Assembly: GCA_020425125.1 (NCBI GenBank)
Contig: JAGQRV010000051.1
Coordinates: 1-39,254, forward strand
DNA length: 39,254 nucleotides
Direction: 5' to 3'
From: Paracoccaceae bacterium
GTDB lineage: Bacteria > Pseudomonadota > Alphaproteobacteria > Rhodobacterales > Rhodobacteraceae
Position numbers and translations under genes: made by a program. This document shows positions 31,989 through 39,254 of this stretch, piece by piece (within the stretch, counting starts at the first letter, position 1; each line of letters begins with the position of its first letter). Below the pieces are notes generated by a model. The model was given only the letters and a program-made list of their open reading frames with translations. It searched no databases and was not told where the DNA came from.

Positions 31989-32843
31989 ATGGACCATACC
32001 CGACAGCCGTCCGACCCCGGGACCGCCCGGACCGACAGCGGAGCCGATGCGGAGCTGACGGCGCGCCGCGCCCGCGTCCGGGCCTTCGTGCGGCGCAATT
32101 TCGGCATCCGCGGATCGCTCCGCCTGCACCGCACCGCGCTCGGCTGGGACATGCTCCGCGCGCCGGTGAACGTGATGCTGGCGCCGGTCTTTCTCGGCAC
32201 CCGGCTGATCGCGGCGGTTCTTGCCCTTCTGCGGCTGCGCCGCGCTGCGGGCTGGTTCGCCGCGCGGCAGATCCTGTTCCGCTCCAGGCTCGCCACGCAG
32301 GTCCAGGACCTGATCCGCGGCGAGCTTCTGGACACGCCCGACGGCCGGCTTCCGCCCCGGCAGGAGCGGCTTCTGGACGACTACACCTCGGTCCGCTCGG
32401 CGGTGTCCGAGATCACCACCATGCTCCTCGTCCTGACCCTCGGGGCGCTCGTCTTCCGCACCGCCACGCCGGGCATCGTCTCTCTCGCACCGACCATTTC
32501 CGACATCGTCGCGCATTCGACCGCGGTGGCCGACTTCCCGCTCGGCTCCTGGCTCGGCGGCGTCTGGTACGGTGTCTTCCCGGCGCATCTTCCGGTCTGG
32601 TACGTCGTTGCCATCGGCATCGCGCTCGGGATGGTGGCGGCGACGGTCACCACCTTCGCCGGGATCATCGCCGATCCGGTCCAGGCCGCGCTCGGCATCC
32701 ACCAGCGCCGGCTGATGCGGCTGCTGGCGGCGCTCGACGCCGCCGACGACAAGGCCCCGTCGCTTGCGAAGGAACACATCGTCGCGCGCATGGGCGACAT
32801 CGCCGACGCCGCGACCAGCCTGATGCGGATCTTCCGGTCCTAG
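31989..32843 (+). CDS. Hypothetical membrane protein
   Basis: A 284-residue protein. A hydrophilic N-terminus of about 45 residues is followed by hydrophobic stretches near residues 60-80 (VMLAPVFLGTRLIAAVLALL), 140-160 (MLLVLTLGALVF) and 205-230 (VWYVVAIGIALGMVAATVTT), so three or four membrane crossings are likely. The C-terminus ends in an amphipathic helix. I do not recognise a catalytic or transport motif. It stands alone between the RND operon and the UspA gene, with a weak purine-rich ribosome site before the ATG at 31989. Function unknown. Confidence 0.7.
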   Translation: MDHTRQPSDPGTARTDSGADAELTARRARVRAFVRRNFGIRGSLRLHRTALGWDMLRAPVNVMLAPVFLGTRLIAAVLALLRLRRAAGWFAARQILFRSRLATQVQDLIRGELLDTPDGRLPPRQERLLDDYTSVRSAVSEITTMLLVLTLGALVFRTATPGIVSLAPTISDIVAHSTAVADFPLGSWLGGVWYGVFPAHLPVWYVVAIGIALGMVAATVTTFAGIIADPVQAALGIHQRRLMRLLAALDAADDKAPSLAKEHIVARMGDIADAATSLMRIFRS

Positions 32844-33077
32844 TGAAAAAACCTGCGGCCGTCCGCTGCACGTCCGCGGGACGGGATTCCCGACGCCAAG
32901 GCGGCAAGTTACGCGGCGTCGGTTTCACGTCCGTTGTGGTCGCTGCCGACCCCGACCGCCCGGCTCTCTCCTGTAAAGGTTGACCTGTCGGCTCCGGCCC
33001 TGTCAGCCTCCCCGACAGGACGGAACAGATCCTGCACCGACTCGCCTCCTCACAAGCAGAAACAGCAGAGAGGGAAG

Positions 33078-33491
33078 ATGTTCGAAAAAATCATGGTTCC
33101 GGTCGACCTGGCGCATAGAAAGTCCCTGGCACGCGCGCTCGAAACCGCTGCTGCCCTGGGCAAGGTGTTCGACGCGCCGGTCGTCTATGTCGGTGTCACC
33201 GCCGAGACCCCGACGCCGAGCGGCCACAACCCCAAGGAATTCCAGGCCCATCTCGACGACTTCGCCGCCGAAGAATCTCGCAGCCACGGCCACAAGGCCG
33301 AAGCCCGCGCCTTTCCCAGCCACGATCCGGCAATCGACCTGAACGACACGCTTCTGAAGGCCGCCGACGAGATCGGCGCCGATCTGATCGTGATGGCCTC
33401 GCACATACCGAACGTGGCCGATCATCTGTGGCCGTCCCATGGCGGACAGGTCGCGAAGCGCGCGAAGGCTTCGGTCTTCGTCGTGCGCTGA
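33078..33491 (+). CDS. Universal stress protein (UspA family)
   Basis: A 137-residue Usp-fold protein. MFEKIMVPVDLAHRKS at the start and ADLIVMASHIPN near residue 98 fit the family. The ATP-binding pattern G-x2-G-x9-G-S/T of ATP-type Usps is altered (ASHIPNVADHL and a late SHGGQ), so nucleotide binding is doubtful. It ends 22 bp before the BCCT transporter gene. Usp partners of osmolyte carriers are known (TeaD beside TeaABC), so it may tune the transporter. GGGAAG precedes the ATG at 33078. The 234-bp gap before it (32844-33077) shows only a GACGCC/GGCGTC repeat and no clear promoter. Confidence 0.88.
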   Translation: MFEKIMVPVDLAHRKSLARALETAAALGKVFDAPVVYVGVTAETPTPSGHNPKEFQAHLDDFAAEESRSHGHKAEARAFPSHDPAIDLNDTLLKAADEIGADLIVMASHIPNVADHLWPSHGGQVAKRAKASVFVVR

Positions 33492-33513
33492 GACCCCGGC
33501 AGGAGATTACGCC

Positions 33514-35157
33514 ATGACCGACATCCAGGAAGACCCGACAGGCATCCCCGCCCCCGAGGGCGCCGCCGGACTGATCGACACCGACTACGAGATCGGGCAG
33601 GACAATATCGAAGGCATGTTCGGCCCGCTGGGTTTCGACGTGCACAACCCGGTCTTCATGATCTCGGGTCTCAGCATCGTCGCCTTCGTCATCTACGCCC
33701 TCGCCCTGCCGGGCCAGGCGGCCGACTTCTTCGGCTGGCTGCGGCCGGCGCTGACCTCGGGCTTCGACTGGTTCTTCCTGCTCTCCGCCAATGTCTTCGT
33801 CATCTTCTGCCTGTTCCTGATCGTCAGCCCCTGGGGCTCGGTCCGGCTGGGCGGTCAGGACGCCACGCCGGACTATTCCTACGTCGCCTGGTTCTCGATG
33901 CTCTTCGCCGCCGGCATGGGGATCGGGCTGATGTTCTTCGGCGTGCTCGAACCGGTCTATCACATGGCCCTGTCCGAGCCCCTGGGCGTACCCTCGCCGA
34001 TCGCCGCGGACGGGTCGATCATCGACGCCAATGTCGCCGCCTCGCGCCGCATGGGGCTGGCCGCCACGATCTACCACTGGGGCCTGCATCCCTGGGCGAT
34101 CTACGCCGTGGTGGCGCTGGCGCTGGCGCTGTTCTCGTTCAACAAGGGCCTGCCGCTGACCATCCGCTCGGCTTTCTATCCCATCTTCGGCGAACGGGTC
34201 TGGGGCTGGGTCGGGCACGTGATCGACACGCTGGCCGTCTTCGCCACCCTGTTCGGCCTCGCCACCTCGCTCGGCTTCGGCGCCCAGCAGGCGGATGCCG
34301 GTCTGGAACATGTCTACGGCATCCCGAACAACACGACCGTCCAGGTGATCCTGATCATCGGCATCACCGCCATCGCGCTCACCTCGGTGCTGAAGGGACT
34401 CGACGGCGGCGTCAAGGTGCTGTCCGAGGTCAACATGGCCATCGCCGCCCTGCTCCTCGTCTTCGTGCTGATCGCGGCGGGACCGGGGCGGATCCTCGGG
34501 GATTTCGTTGTCGGCATCGGCGCCTATGCGCGCGAGATCATCCCGCTGTCGAACCCGTTCGGCCGCACCGATACCGACTTCCTGCATGGCTGGACCACCT
34601 TCTACTGGGCCTGGTGGATTTCGTGGTCGCCGTTCGTTGGCATGTTCATCGCCCGCGTCAGCCGCGGCCGGACGGTGCGCGAATTCGTCACCTGCGTGCT
34701 GATCATCCCGAGCCTCGTCTGCGTGCTGTGGATGGCCGTGTTCGGCGGCGCGGCGGTCGACCAGGTGCTCAGCGACCCGGTGACCAGCGCGGTGAAGGCG
34801 AACGTGATCGACAGCTACAACCCGCCGCTGTCGCTTTTCGCCATGCTCGAAAGCCTGCCGCTCGCCTCGATCACCTCCACGATCGGCGTCATCCTGGTGA
34901 TCGTGTTCTTCGTCACCTCGTCGGATTCCGGCTCGCTGGTGATCGATACCATCACCGCCGGCGGCAAGGTCGACGCGCCGGTGCCGCAGCGGGTGTTCTG
35001 GTGCGTCTTCGAGGGACTGGTGGCCATCGCGCTCCTGGTCGGCGGCGGGCTGGCGGCGCTCCAGGCGATGGTGATCTCGACCGGATTGCCGTTCACGCTG
35101 GTCCTCCTGCTGATGTGCTGGGCGATCTTCCGCGGCCTCGCCAGCGAGCCGCGATAG
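33514..35157 (+). CDS. BCCT-family betaine/choline/carnitine transporter
   Basis: A 547-residue carrier with twelve predicted membrane segments. The glycine stretch AAGMGIGLMFFGVLEPVYH (near residue 130) and the Trp-rich family signature WAWWISWSPFVGMFIARVSRGRT (quoted in part: WAWWISWSPFVGMF, then IARVSRGRT) are clear. BCCT proteins take up quaternary ammonium compounds such as glycine betaine, choline or DMSP with Na+ or H+. The short cytoplasmic C-terminus suggests little osmosensing. GGAG precedes the ATG at 33514. A strong intrinsic terminator follows the gene, ending the uspA-bcct unit. Confidence 0.94.
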   Translation: MTDIQEDPTGIPAPEGAAGLIDTDYEIGQDNIEGMFGPLGFDVHNPVFMISGLSIVAFVIYALALPGQAADFFGWLRPALTSGFDWFFLLSANVFVIFCLFLIVSPWGSVRLGGQDATPDYSYVAWFSMLFAAGMGIGLMFFGVLEPVYHMALSEPLGVPSPIAADGSIIDANVAASRRMGLAATIYHWGLHPWAIYAVVALALALFSFNKGLPLTIRSAFYPIFGERVWGWVGHVIDTLAVFATLFGLATSLGFGAQQADAGLEHVYGIPNNTTVQVILIIGITAIALTSVLKGLDGGVKVLSEVNMAIAALLLVFVLIAAGPGRILGDFVVGIGAYAREIIPLSNPFGRTDTDFLHGWTTFYWAWWISWSPFVGMFIARVSRGRTVREFVTCVLIIPSLVCVLWMAVFGGAAVDQVLSDPVTSAVKANVIDSYNPPLSLFAMLESLPLASITSTIGVILVIVFFVTSSDSGSLVIDTITAGGKVDAPVPQRVFWCVFEGLVAIALLVGGGLAALQAMVISTGLPFTLVLLLMCWAIFRGLASEPR

Positions 35158-35179
35158 GCCGAAATACAACGCGAAGGGG

Positions 35180-35212
35180 AACCGCGCGCCATCGGCGCGC
35201 GGTTTTGCTTTT
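35180..35212 (+). terminator. Rho-independent terminator
   Basis: AACCGCGCGCC, loop ATC, GGCGCGCGGTT: a perfect 11-bp stem, then TTGCTTTT. It lies 22 bp past the BCCT stop and is the strongest terminator in the window. Confidence 0.85.
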
Positions 35213-35215
35213 GCC

Positions 35216-35586
35216 GTTTTTCTCGGCAGCCATGTGCGGAACGCCGGATTCGGTGCCCGTCGCACCGGGTCCCCGGGTCCCCCTCGGGGCCAAACCTTAA
35301 TCACACAGCCGTGAATGGCGCGCAAAAATTGGGCGCCCGCAGCAACCGCCCCCGCCAGACCGGTGCGGCGCGCAATTCCGGTTCCAGCCCCGAGGGACAT
35401 TGCGCAGTTTGCGCAGGGACCGGCGGGACATCCGCGCCGGGTCCGGAACACGCGGCGCACGCCCCCCCGGGGCATGTCGCCGGGTCAGTCAACAGATGCA
35501 CGCTGCGCGCTGGCCGCAAGGCCATCGGCCGGATCCGTCATGGCGGTTCCGGCGCGGAAAAGGCCGTGGCGAACGAGGGAGACACC
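35216..35586 (+). other. Upstream region of the urea transporter operon
   Basis: A 371-bp gap. I see a direct repeat of TTGCGCAG (near 35393-35408) and a repeat of GGGTCCCC near 35270, but no -24/-12 element or clear NtrC dyad. Nitrogen control of urt genes is expected from other bacteria but is not visible here. Confidence 0.3.
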
Positions 35587-36873
35587 ATGACGAAAGCCAC
35601 ACGACTGTTTCTGGCAACCAGCCTCGCGTCCGCGCTTCTGGCCGGCACCGCGATGGCGCAGGAAGGCGAGCCGATCAAGGTCGGGATCCTGCATTCGCTG
35701 TCCGGCACGATGGCGATTTCCGAGACCACGCTGAAAGACGCCATGCTGATGCTCATCGACGAGCAGAACAAGAAGGGCGGCCTTCTCGGCCGGCCGCTCG
35801 AGGCGGTGGTGGTCGATCCGGCCTCGGACTGGCCGCTCTTCGCCGAGAAGGCGCGCGAACTGATCGAGGCGGACGGCGTCGCCGCGGTGTTCGGCTGCTG
35901 GACCAGCGTCAGCCGGAAATCGGTGCTGCCGGTGTTCGAGGAACTCGATTCGATCCTGTTCTACCCGGTCCAGTACGAGGGCGAGGAAAGCCAGCGCAAC
36001 GTCTTCTACACCGGCGCCGCGCCGAACCAGCAGGCGATCCCGGCCGTCGACTACCTGATGAACGAGTCGGGCGTGGAGCGCTGGGTGCTCGCCGGCACCG
36101 ACTACGTCTATCCCCGCACCACCAACAAGATCCTCGAAGCCTACCTGAAGTCGAAGGGCGTGGCGGACGAGGACATCATGATCAACTACACGCCGTTCGG
36201 CCATTCCGACTGGCAGTCGATCGTGTCGCAGATCAAGGATTTCGGCAGCCAGGGCAAGAAGACCGCGGTGGTCTCGACGATCAACGGCGACGCCAACACC
36301 CCGTTCTACAAGGAACTCGGCAACCAGGGCATCTCGGCCGAGGACATTCCCGTCGTCGCCTTCTCGGTCGGCGAGGAGGAAGTCGCGGGCTATGACACTG
36401 CACCGCTGGTCGGCCACCTGGCGGCCTGGAACTACTTCATGTCGATCGACACGCCCGAGAATGACGAGTTCATCGAGGCCTGGCACAACTTCATCGGCGA
36501 CGAAGACCGGGTGACCAACGACCCGATGGAAGCCCATTACATCGGCTTCAACATGTGGGTGAAGGCGGTCGAGGCGGCCGGCACCACCGACCCCGATGCG
36601 GTGATCGACGCGATGGTCGGCGTCGCGGTGCCGAACCTCACCGGCGGCTATTCGGCGATGATGCCGAACCACCACATCACCAAGCCGGTCTTCGTGGGCG
36701 AGTTGCAGGATGACGGCCAGTTCGACGTGGTCTGGGAAACCCCGGGGCTGGTGCCCGGCGATGCCTGGTCCGACTACCTGCCCGATTCCGCCAAGCTGAT
36801 CTCGGATTGGCGCAAGCCGCTCTCCTGCGGGAACTTCAACGTGGAAACCGGCACCTGCGGCGGCTCCGAGTGA
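35587..36873 (+). CDS. urtA: Urea ABC transporter substrate-binding protein
   Basis: A 428-residue periplasmic binding protein. A Sec signal peptide covers residues 1-24 (cleavage after AMA). Blocks GILHSLSGTMAISE, FGCWTSVSRKSVLPVFEE, LFYPVQYEGEE and LAGTDYVYPRTTNKI are hallmarks of UrtA in the branched-chain amino-acid binding family. The C-terminus ends with two Cys. It delivers urea (or short amides) to UrtBC. GAGGGAGAC precedes the ATG at 35587. urtB follows after 72 bp. Confidence 0.95.
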   Translation: MTKATRLFLATSLASALLAGTAMAQEGEPIKVGILHSLSGTMAISETTLKDAMLMLIDEQNKKGGLLGRPLEAVVVDPASDWPLFAEKARELIEADGVAAVFGCWTSVSRKSVLPVFEELDSILFYPVQYEGEESQRNVFYTGAAPNQQAIPAVDYLMNESGVERWVLAGTDYVYPRTTNKILEAYLKSKGVADEDIMINYTPFGHSDWQSIVSQIKDFGSQGKKTAVVSTINGDANTPFYKELGNQGISAEDIPVVAFSVGEEEVAGYDTAPLVGHLAAWNYFMSIDTPENDEFIEAWHNFIGDEDRVTNDPMEAHYIGFNMWVKAVEAAGTTDPDAVIDAMVGVAVPNLTGGYSAMMPNHHITKPVFVGELQDDGQFDVVWETPGLVPGDAWSDYLPDSAKLISDWRKPLSCGNFNVETGTCGGSE

Positions 36874-36945
36874 TCCGCACCTGATCCGGGGGCGGCCCCT
36901 GCCATGGGGGCCGCCCAGGCGTATTTTTGCGATGGACGAGGCCCG

Positions 36946-38550
36946 ATGACCCTAGCCCGCCTGATCCTGGCCTGCTTCTTCACCCTCTGGGCGGCTGCGT
37001 CCTCGGCACAGAGCTTCGACGACCTGGTCAAGGCGCTGCCCGACGGCAGTTACACCGACCGCGCCAAGGTGATCGGCGCGATCACCGGAACCGGGGACGA
37101 CCGCGCCGTCGACGTGCTCGAGGCGCTGCTCGACGGCAATCTGGACGTGCTGAAATCCAACGACGCCGTGGTCGTCGTGTCGAAGAAGGGCCGCGACGAG
37201 ATCGCGACCGACGCGCTGAGCGGCGAAGACTACGGCGCGATCCCGAGCCGCGGCTCGACCAAGATCAAGGTCAACAACGCGCTCCGGCGCGACCTCCGCG
37301 CCGCCATCGGCACGCTCACCCTGTCGAGCGCCAATCCCGCGCGGCGCCTCGCCGCCGCCAACGCCGCCTTCGCGGCGCCCGATCCCGAACAGCTCACCTC
37401 GCTGGAACAGGCGCTGGCGGACGAGACCGACAGCAATGTCGCCGCCGCGATGGAACGCGCCGTGGCCGCGACCCGGATCGCCGATCCGGCCACCGCCACC
37501 GAAACCAAGCTCGACGCGATCGCGCTCCTCGGCAAGCGCGGCGGCCAGTCCGCGCTGGCGGTGCTGAACCCGCTGACCGGCTCGGACGATGCCGCCATCG
37601 CCGAGGCCGCCGACGCCGCCGTCACCCACATCAACAACCAGAAGCAGCTCTGGGACCTGGCCCAGAACGTCTGGTTCGGGCTCTCGCTCGGGTCTGTCCT
37701 GCTGCTCGCGGCGATCGGCCTGGCGATCACCTTCGGGGTCATGGGGGTCATCAACATGGCCCATGGCGAGCTGGTGATGCTCGGCGCCTACACCACCTTC
37801 ATGGTGCAGGACGCGATCCGCAATTCGGCACCGCATCTCTTCGACTGGTCGCTGCTGATCGCCGCGCCGCTGGCCTTCCTGGTCGCGGGCGCGGTCGGCG
37901 TGATCATCGAACGCGGCTGCGTGCGCTTCCTCTACGGCCGGCCGCTCGAGACGCTGCTGGCCACCTGGGGGGTCAGCCTGATCCTGCAGCAGGCGGTGCG
38001 GACGATCTTCGGCCCCAACAACCGCGAGGTCGGCAACCCGTCCTGGATGTCCGGCGCGTTCGAGCTCGGCCAGATGACGATCACCTACAACCGGCTCTGG
38101 ATCCTCGTCTTCGCGCTCGCCGTCTTCGTGATCCTGCTCATGGTGATGAAGCGGACGCCGATCGGACTGCAGATGCGCGCGGTGACGCAGAACCGCGCGA
38201 TGGCCGCCGACATGGGGATCCGCACCGGCTGGGTCGACGCGATGACCTTCGGGCTCGGCGCCGGCATCGCCGGGCTCGCCGGGGTGGCGCTGAGCCAGAT
38301 CGACAACGTCTCGCCCAATCTCGGGCAGAGCTACATCGTCGACAGCTTCATGGTGGTGGTGTTCGGCGGCGCCGGGAACCTCTTCGGCACCCTCGCCGGC
38401 GCCTTCACCATCGGCGTCGCCAACAAGTTCCTCGAACCCCTGACCGGGGCGGTGCTGGGCAAGATCCTGGTGCTGATCTTCATCATCCTGTTCATCCAGA
38501 AGCGGCCCCGCGGTCTCTTCGCGGTGCGCGGCCGCGCGGTGGAGGGCTGA
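36946..38550 (+). CDS. urtB: Urea ABC transporter permease UrtB
   Basis: A 534-residue permease. A signal-like segment (residues 1-21) leads into a periplasmic helical N-terminal domain of about 210 residues, usual in long UrtB forms. The membrane part has VWFGLSLGSVLLLAAIGLA, the LivH-type FGVMGVINMAHGELVMLGAY, and GMNIR-like ADMGIRTGWVD with FGGAGNLFGTLAGA near the end. ATG at 36946 with GAGG upstream gives a proper signal peptide; the frame is open further left but lacks one. A 183-bp GC-rich gap (38551-38733) separates it from urtC. Confidence 0.95.
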   Translation: MTLARLILACFFTLWAAASSAQSFDDLVKALPDGSYTDRAKVIGAITGTGDDRAVDVLEALLDGNLDVLKSNDAVVVVSKKGRDEIATDALSGEDYGAIPSRGSTKIKVNNALRRDLRAAIGTLTLSSANPARRLAAANAAFAAPDPEQLTSLEQALADETDSNVAAAMERAVAATRIADPATATETKLDAIALLGKRGGQSALAVLNPLTGSDDAAIAEAADAAVTHINNQKQLWDLAQNVWFGLSLGSVLLLAAIGLAITFGVMGVINMAHGELVMLGAYTTFMVQDAIRNSAPHLFDWSLLIAAPLAFLVAGAVGVIIERGCVRFLYGRPLETLLATWGVSLILQQAVRTIFGPNNREVGNPSWMSGAFELGQMTITYNRLWILVFALAVFVILLMVMKRTPIGLQMRAVTQNRAMAADMGIRTGWVDAMTFGLGAGIAGLAGVALSQIDNVSPNLGQSYIVDSFMVVVFGGAGNLFGTLAGAFTIGVANKFLEPLTGAVLGKILVLIFIILFIQKRPRGLFAVRGRAVEG

Positions 38551-38733
38551 GCCGATGTGCGCCCCGTCGCCCCTGACCTCTCCCAAGGCGGGGGGGCTCC
38601 CGCCCGTCATCGCCGCCCCGCTACGCGGACCGGCTCTTCCCGTTGGGCCCGGCCCGGCCCCCTCCGGGGTCCGGGCGGCCGCGCCCGCCGCCCGCACCCG
38701 CCGCCCTGCCCCCTTGTCCCACCGGAGCCCGCC

Positions 38734-39254
38734 ATGCACCTGATCGACCGCCGCATGGCCATCTTCCTCGCCGGCCTCTTCGTGCTGACCGTTGCCATCC
38801 CGGTCGGCAACCTCGCGATGACCGAGCAGATGGTCCCCTCCTACATCGTGTCGCTCTTCGGCAAGTACCTGTGCTACGCGCTGCTCGCGGTCGCGCTCGA
38901 CCTCGTCTGGGGCTATTGCGGCATCCTCAGCCTGGGCCACGGCGCCTTCTTCGCGCTCGGCGGCTATGCGATGGGAATGCATCTGATGCGCGAGATCGGC
39001 CCCCGCGGCGTCTACGGCAACCCGATCCTGCCCGACTTCATGGTGTTCCTGAACTGGAAGGAGCTGCCCTGGTACTGGCACGGCTTCGACATGTTCTGGT
39101 TCGCCTGCCTGATGGTGCTGCTGGTGCCGGGCCTGCTGGCCTTCGTCTTCGGCTGGTTCGCCTTCCGCAGCCGCGTCACCGGCGTATACCTGTCGATCAT
39201 CACGCAGGCGATGACCTATGCGCTGATGCTGGCCTTCTTCCGCAACGAGATGGG
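38734..39254 (+). CDS. urtC: Urea ABC transporter permease UrtC (partial, runs off the window)
   Basis: The first 173 codons of a LivM-type permease; the frame is open at the window end. Translation gives [20 protein letters not shown], then [38 protein letters not shown], and [20 protein letters not shown], all typical of UrtC. It forms the membrane pore with UrtB; the ATPase genes urtD and urtE are expected next. GGAG stands before the ATG at 38734. Confidence 0.93.
   Translation, partial: MHLIDRRMAIFLAGLFVLTVAIPVGNLAMTEQMVPSYIVSLFGKYLCYALLAVALDLVWGYCGILSLGHGAFFALGGYAMGMHLMREIGPRGVYGNPILPDFMVFLNWKELPWYWHGFDMFWFACLMVLLVPGLLAFVFGWFAFRSRVTGVYLSIITQAMTYALMLAFFRNEM

Noticed and set aside
38555-38743. 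A 62-codon frame between urtB and urtC
   Set aside because: Product is almost only Pro, Ala, Arg and Gly from GC-rich linker DNA; no family and overlap with the urtC start.
1-39254. tRNA, rRNA, CRISPR, transposase or integrase features
   Set aside because: Looked for and not seen: no cloverleaf-like sequence beside a gene end, no spaced direct repeats, and no recombinase motif in any frame.

Overview
The window is a GC-rich stretch of chromosome-like DNA. Its gene content (urea ABC transporter with a long UrtB, RHH-domain protein, compact RpoN paralog, Lrp/E1 pair, BCCT carrier with UspA) and dense codon use suggest an alphaproteobacterium, probably near the Rhodobacterales. This is an inference from protein character; no rRNA or tRNA gene was seen.

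Left part (228-10402, all minus strand): a soluble diiron monooxygenase operon of the group 5 propane/tetrahydrofuran type, in the order alpha hydroxylase, reductase, beta hydroxylase, coupling protein (prmA-prmB-prmC-prmD). It continues with a zinc alcohol dehydrogenase of the secondary-alcohol type, a metal-dependent amidohydrolase, a DUF59-type protein with a long extra domain, a divergent GroEL-type chaperonin and a second zinc alcohol dehydrogenase. The likely job is oxidation of a small alkane (propane to 2-propanol to acetone) or a similar substrate, with a dedicated folding and maturation set. The operon is preceded by an 837-bp control region with a near-consensus -24/-12 (sigma-54) promoter, an IHF-like site, phased A-tracts and three TGT/ACA-type dyads that look like activator sites.

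Middle part (11240-15452): a train of small unknown genes, a WD40-like protein and, translationally coupled at its end, a second-type sigma-54 (RpoN paralog) and a ribbon-helix-helix protein. A glyoxalase-I-type protein, a Tat-exported small subunit and a GMC flavoprotein with a C-x5-C-x3-C Fe-S motif follow (15540-18071). Next come a divergent Lrp regulator and homodimeric 2-oxoacid dehydrogenase E1 (18164-21446), then an AcoR/MimR-type sigma-54 activator (21507-23528) preceded by an unknown gene. The monooxygenase operon, its probable activator and a dedicated sigma-54 thus lie within about 23 kb.

Right part (24671-39254): a pyridoxal-kinase-like protein coupled to an unusual fusion of a TIM barrel with a methylglyoxal-synthase-like domain; a TetR repressor divergent from an RND efflux pump pair with a perfect 19-bp operator palindrome; an unknown membrane protein; UspA plus a BCCT transporter ending in a strong intrinsic terminator; and the start of a urea ABC transporter operon (urtA, urtB, partial urtC running off the window end).

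No mobile element, integrase, CRISPR array or RNA gene could be supported.
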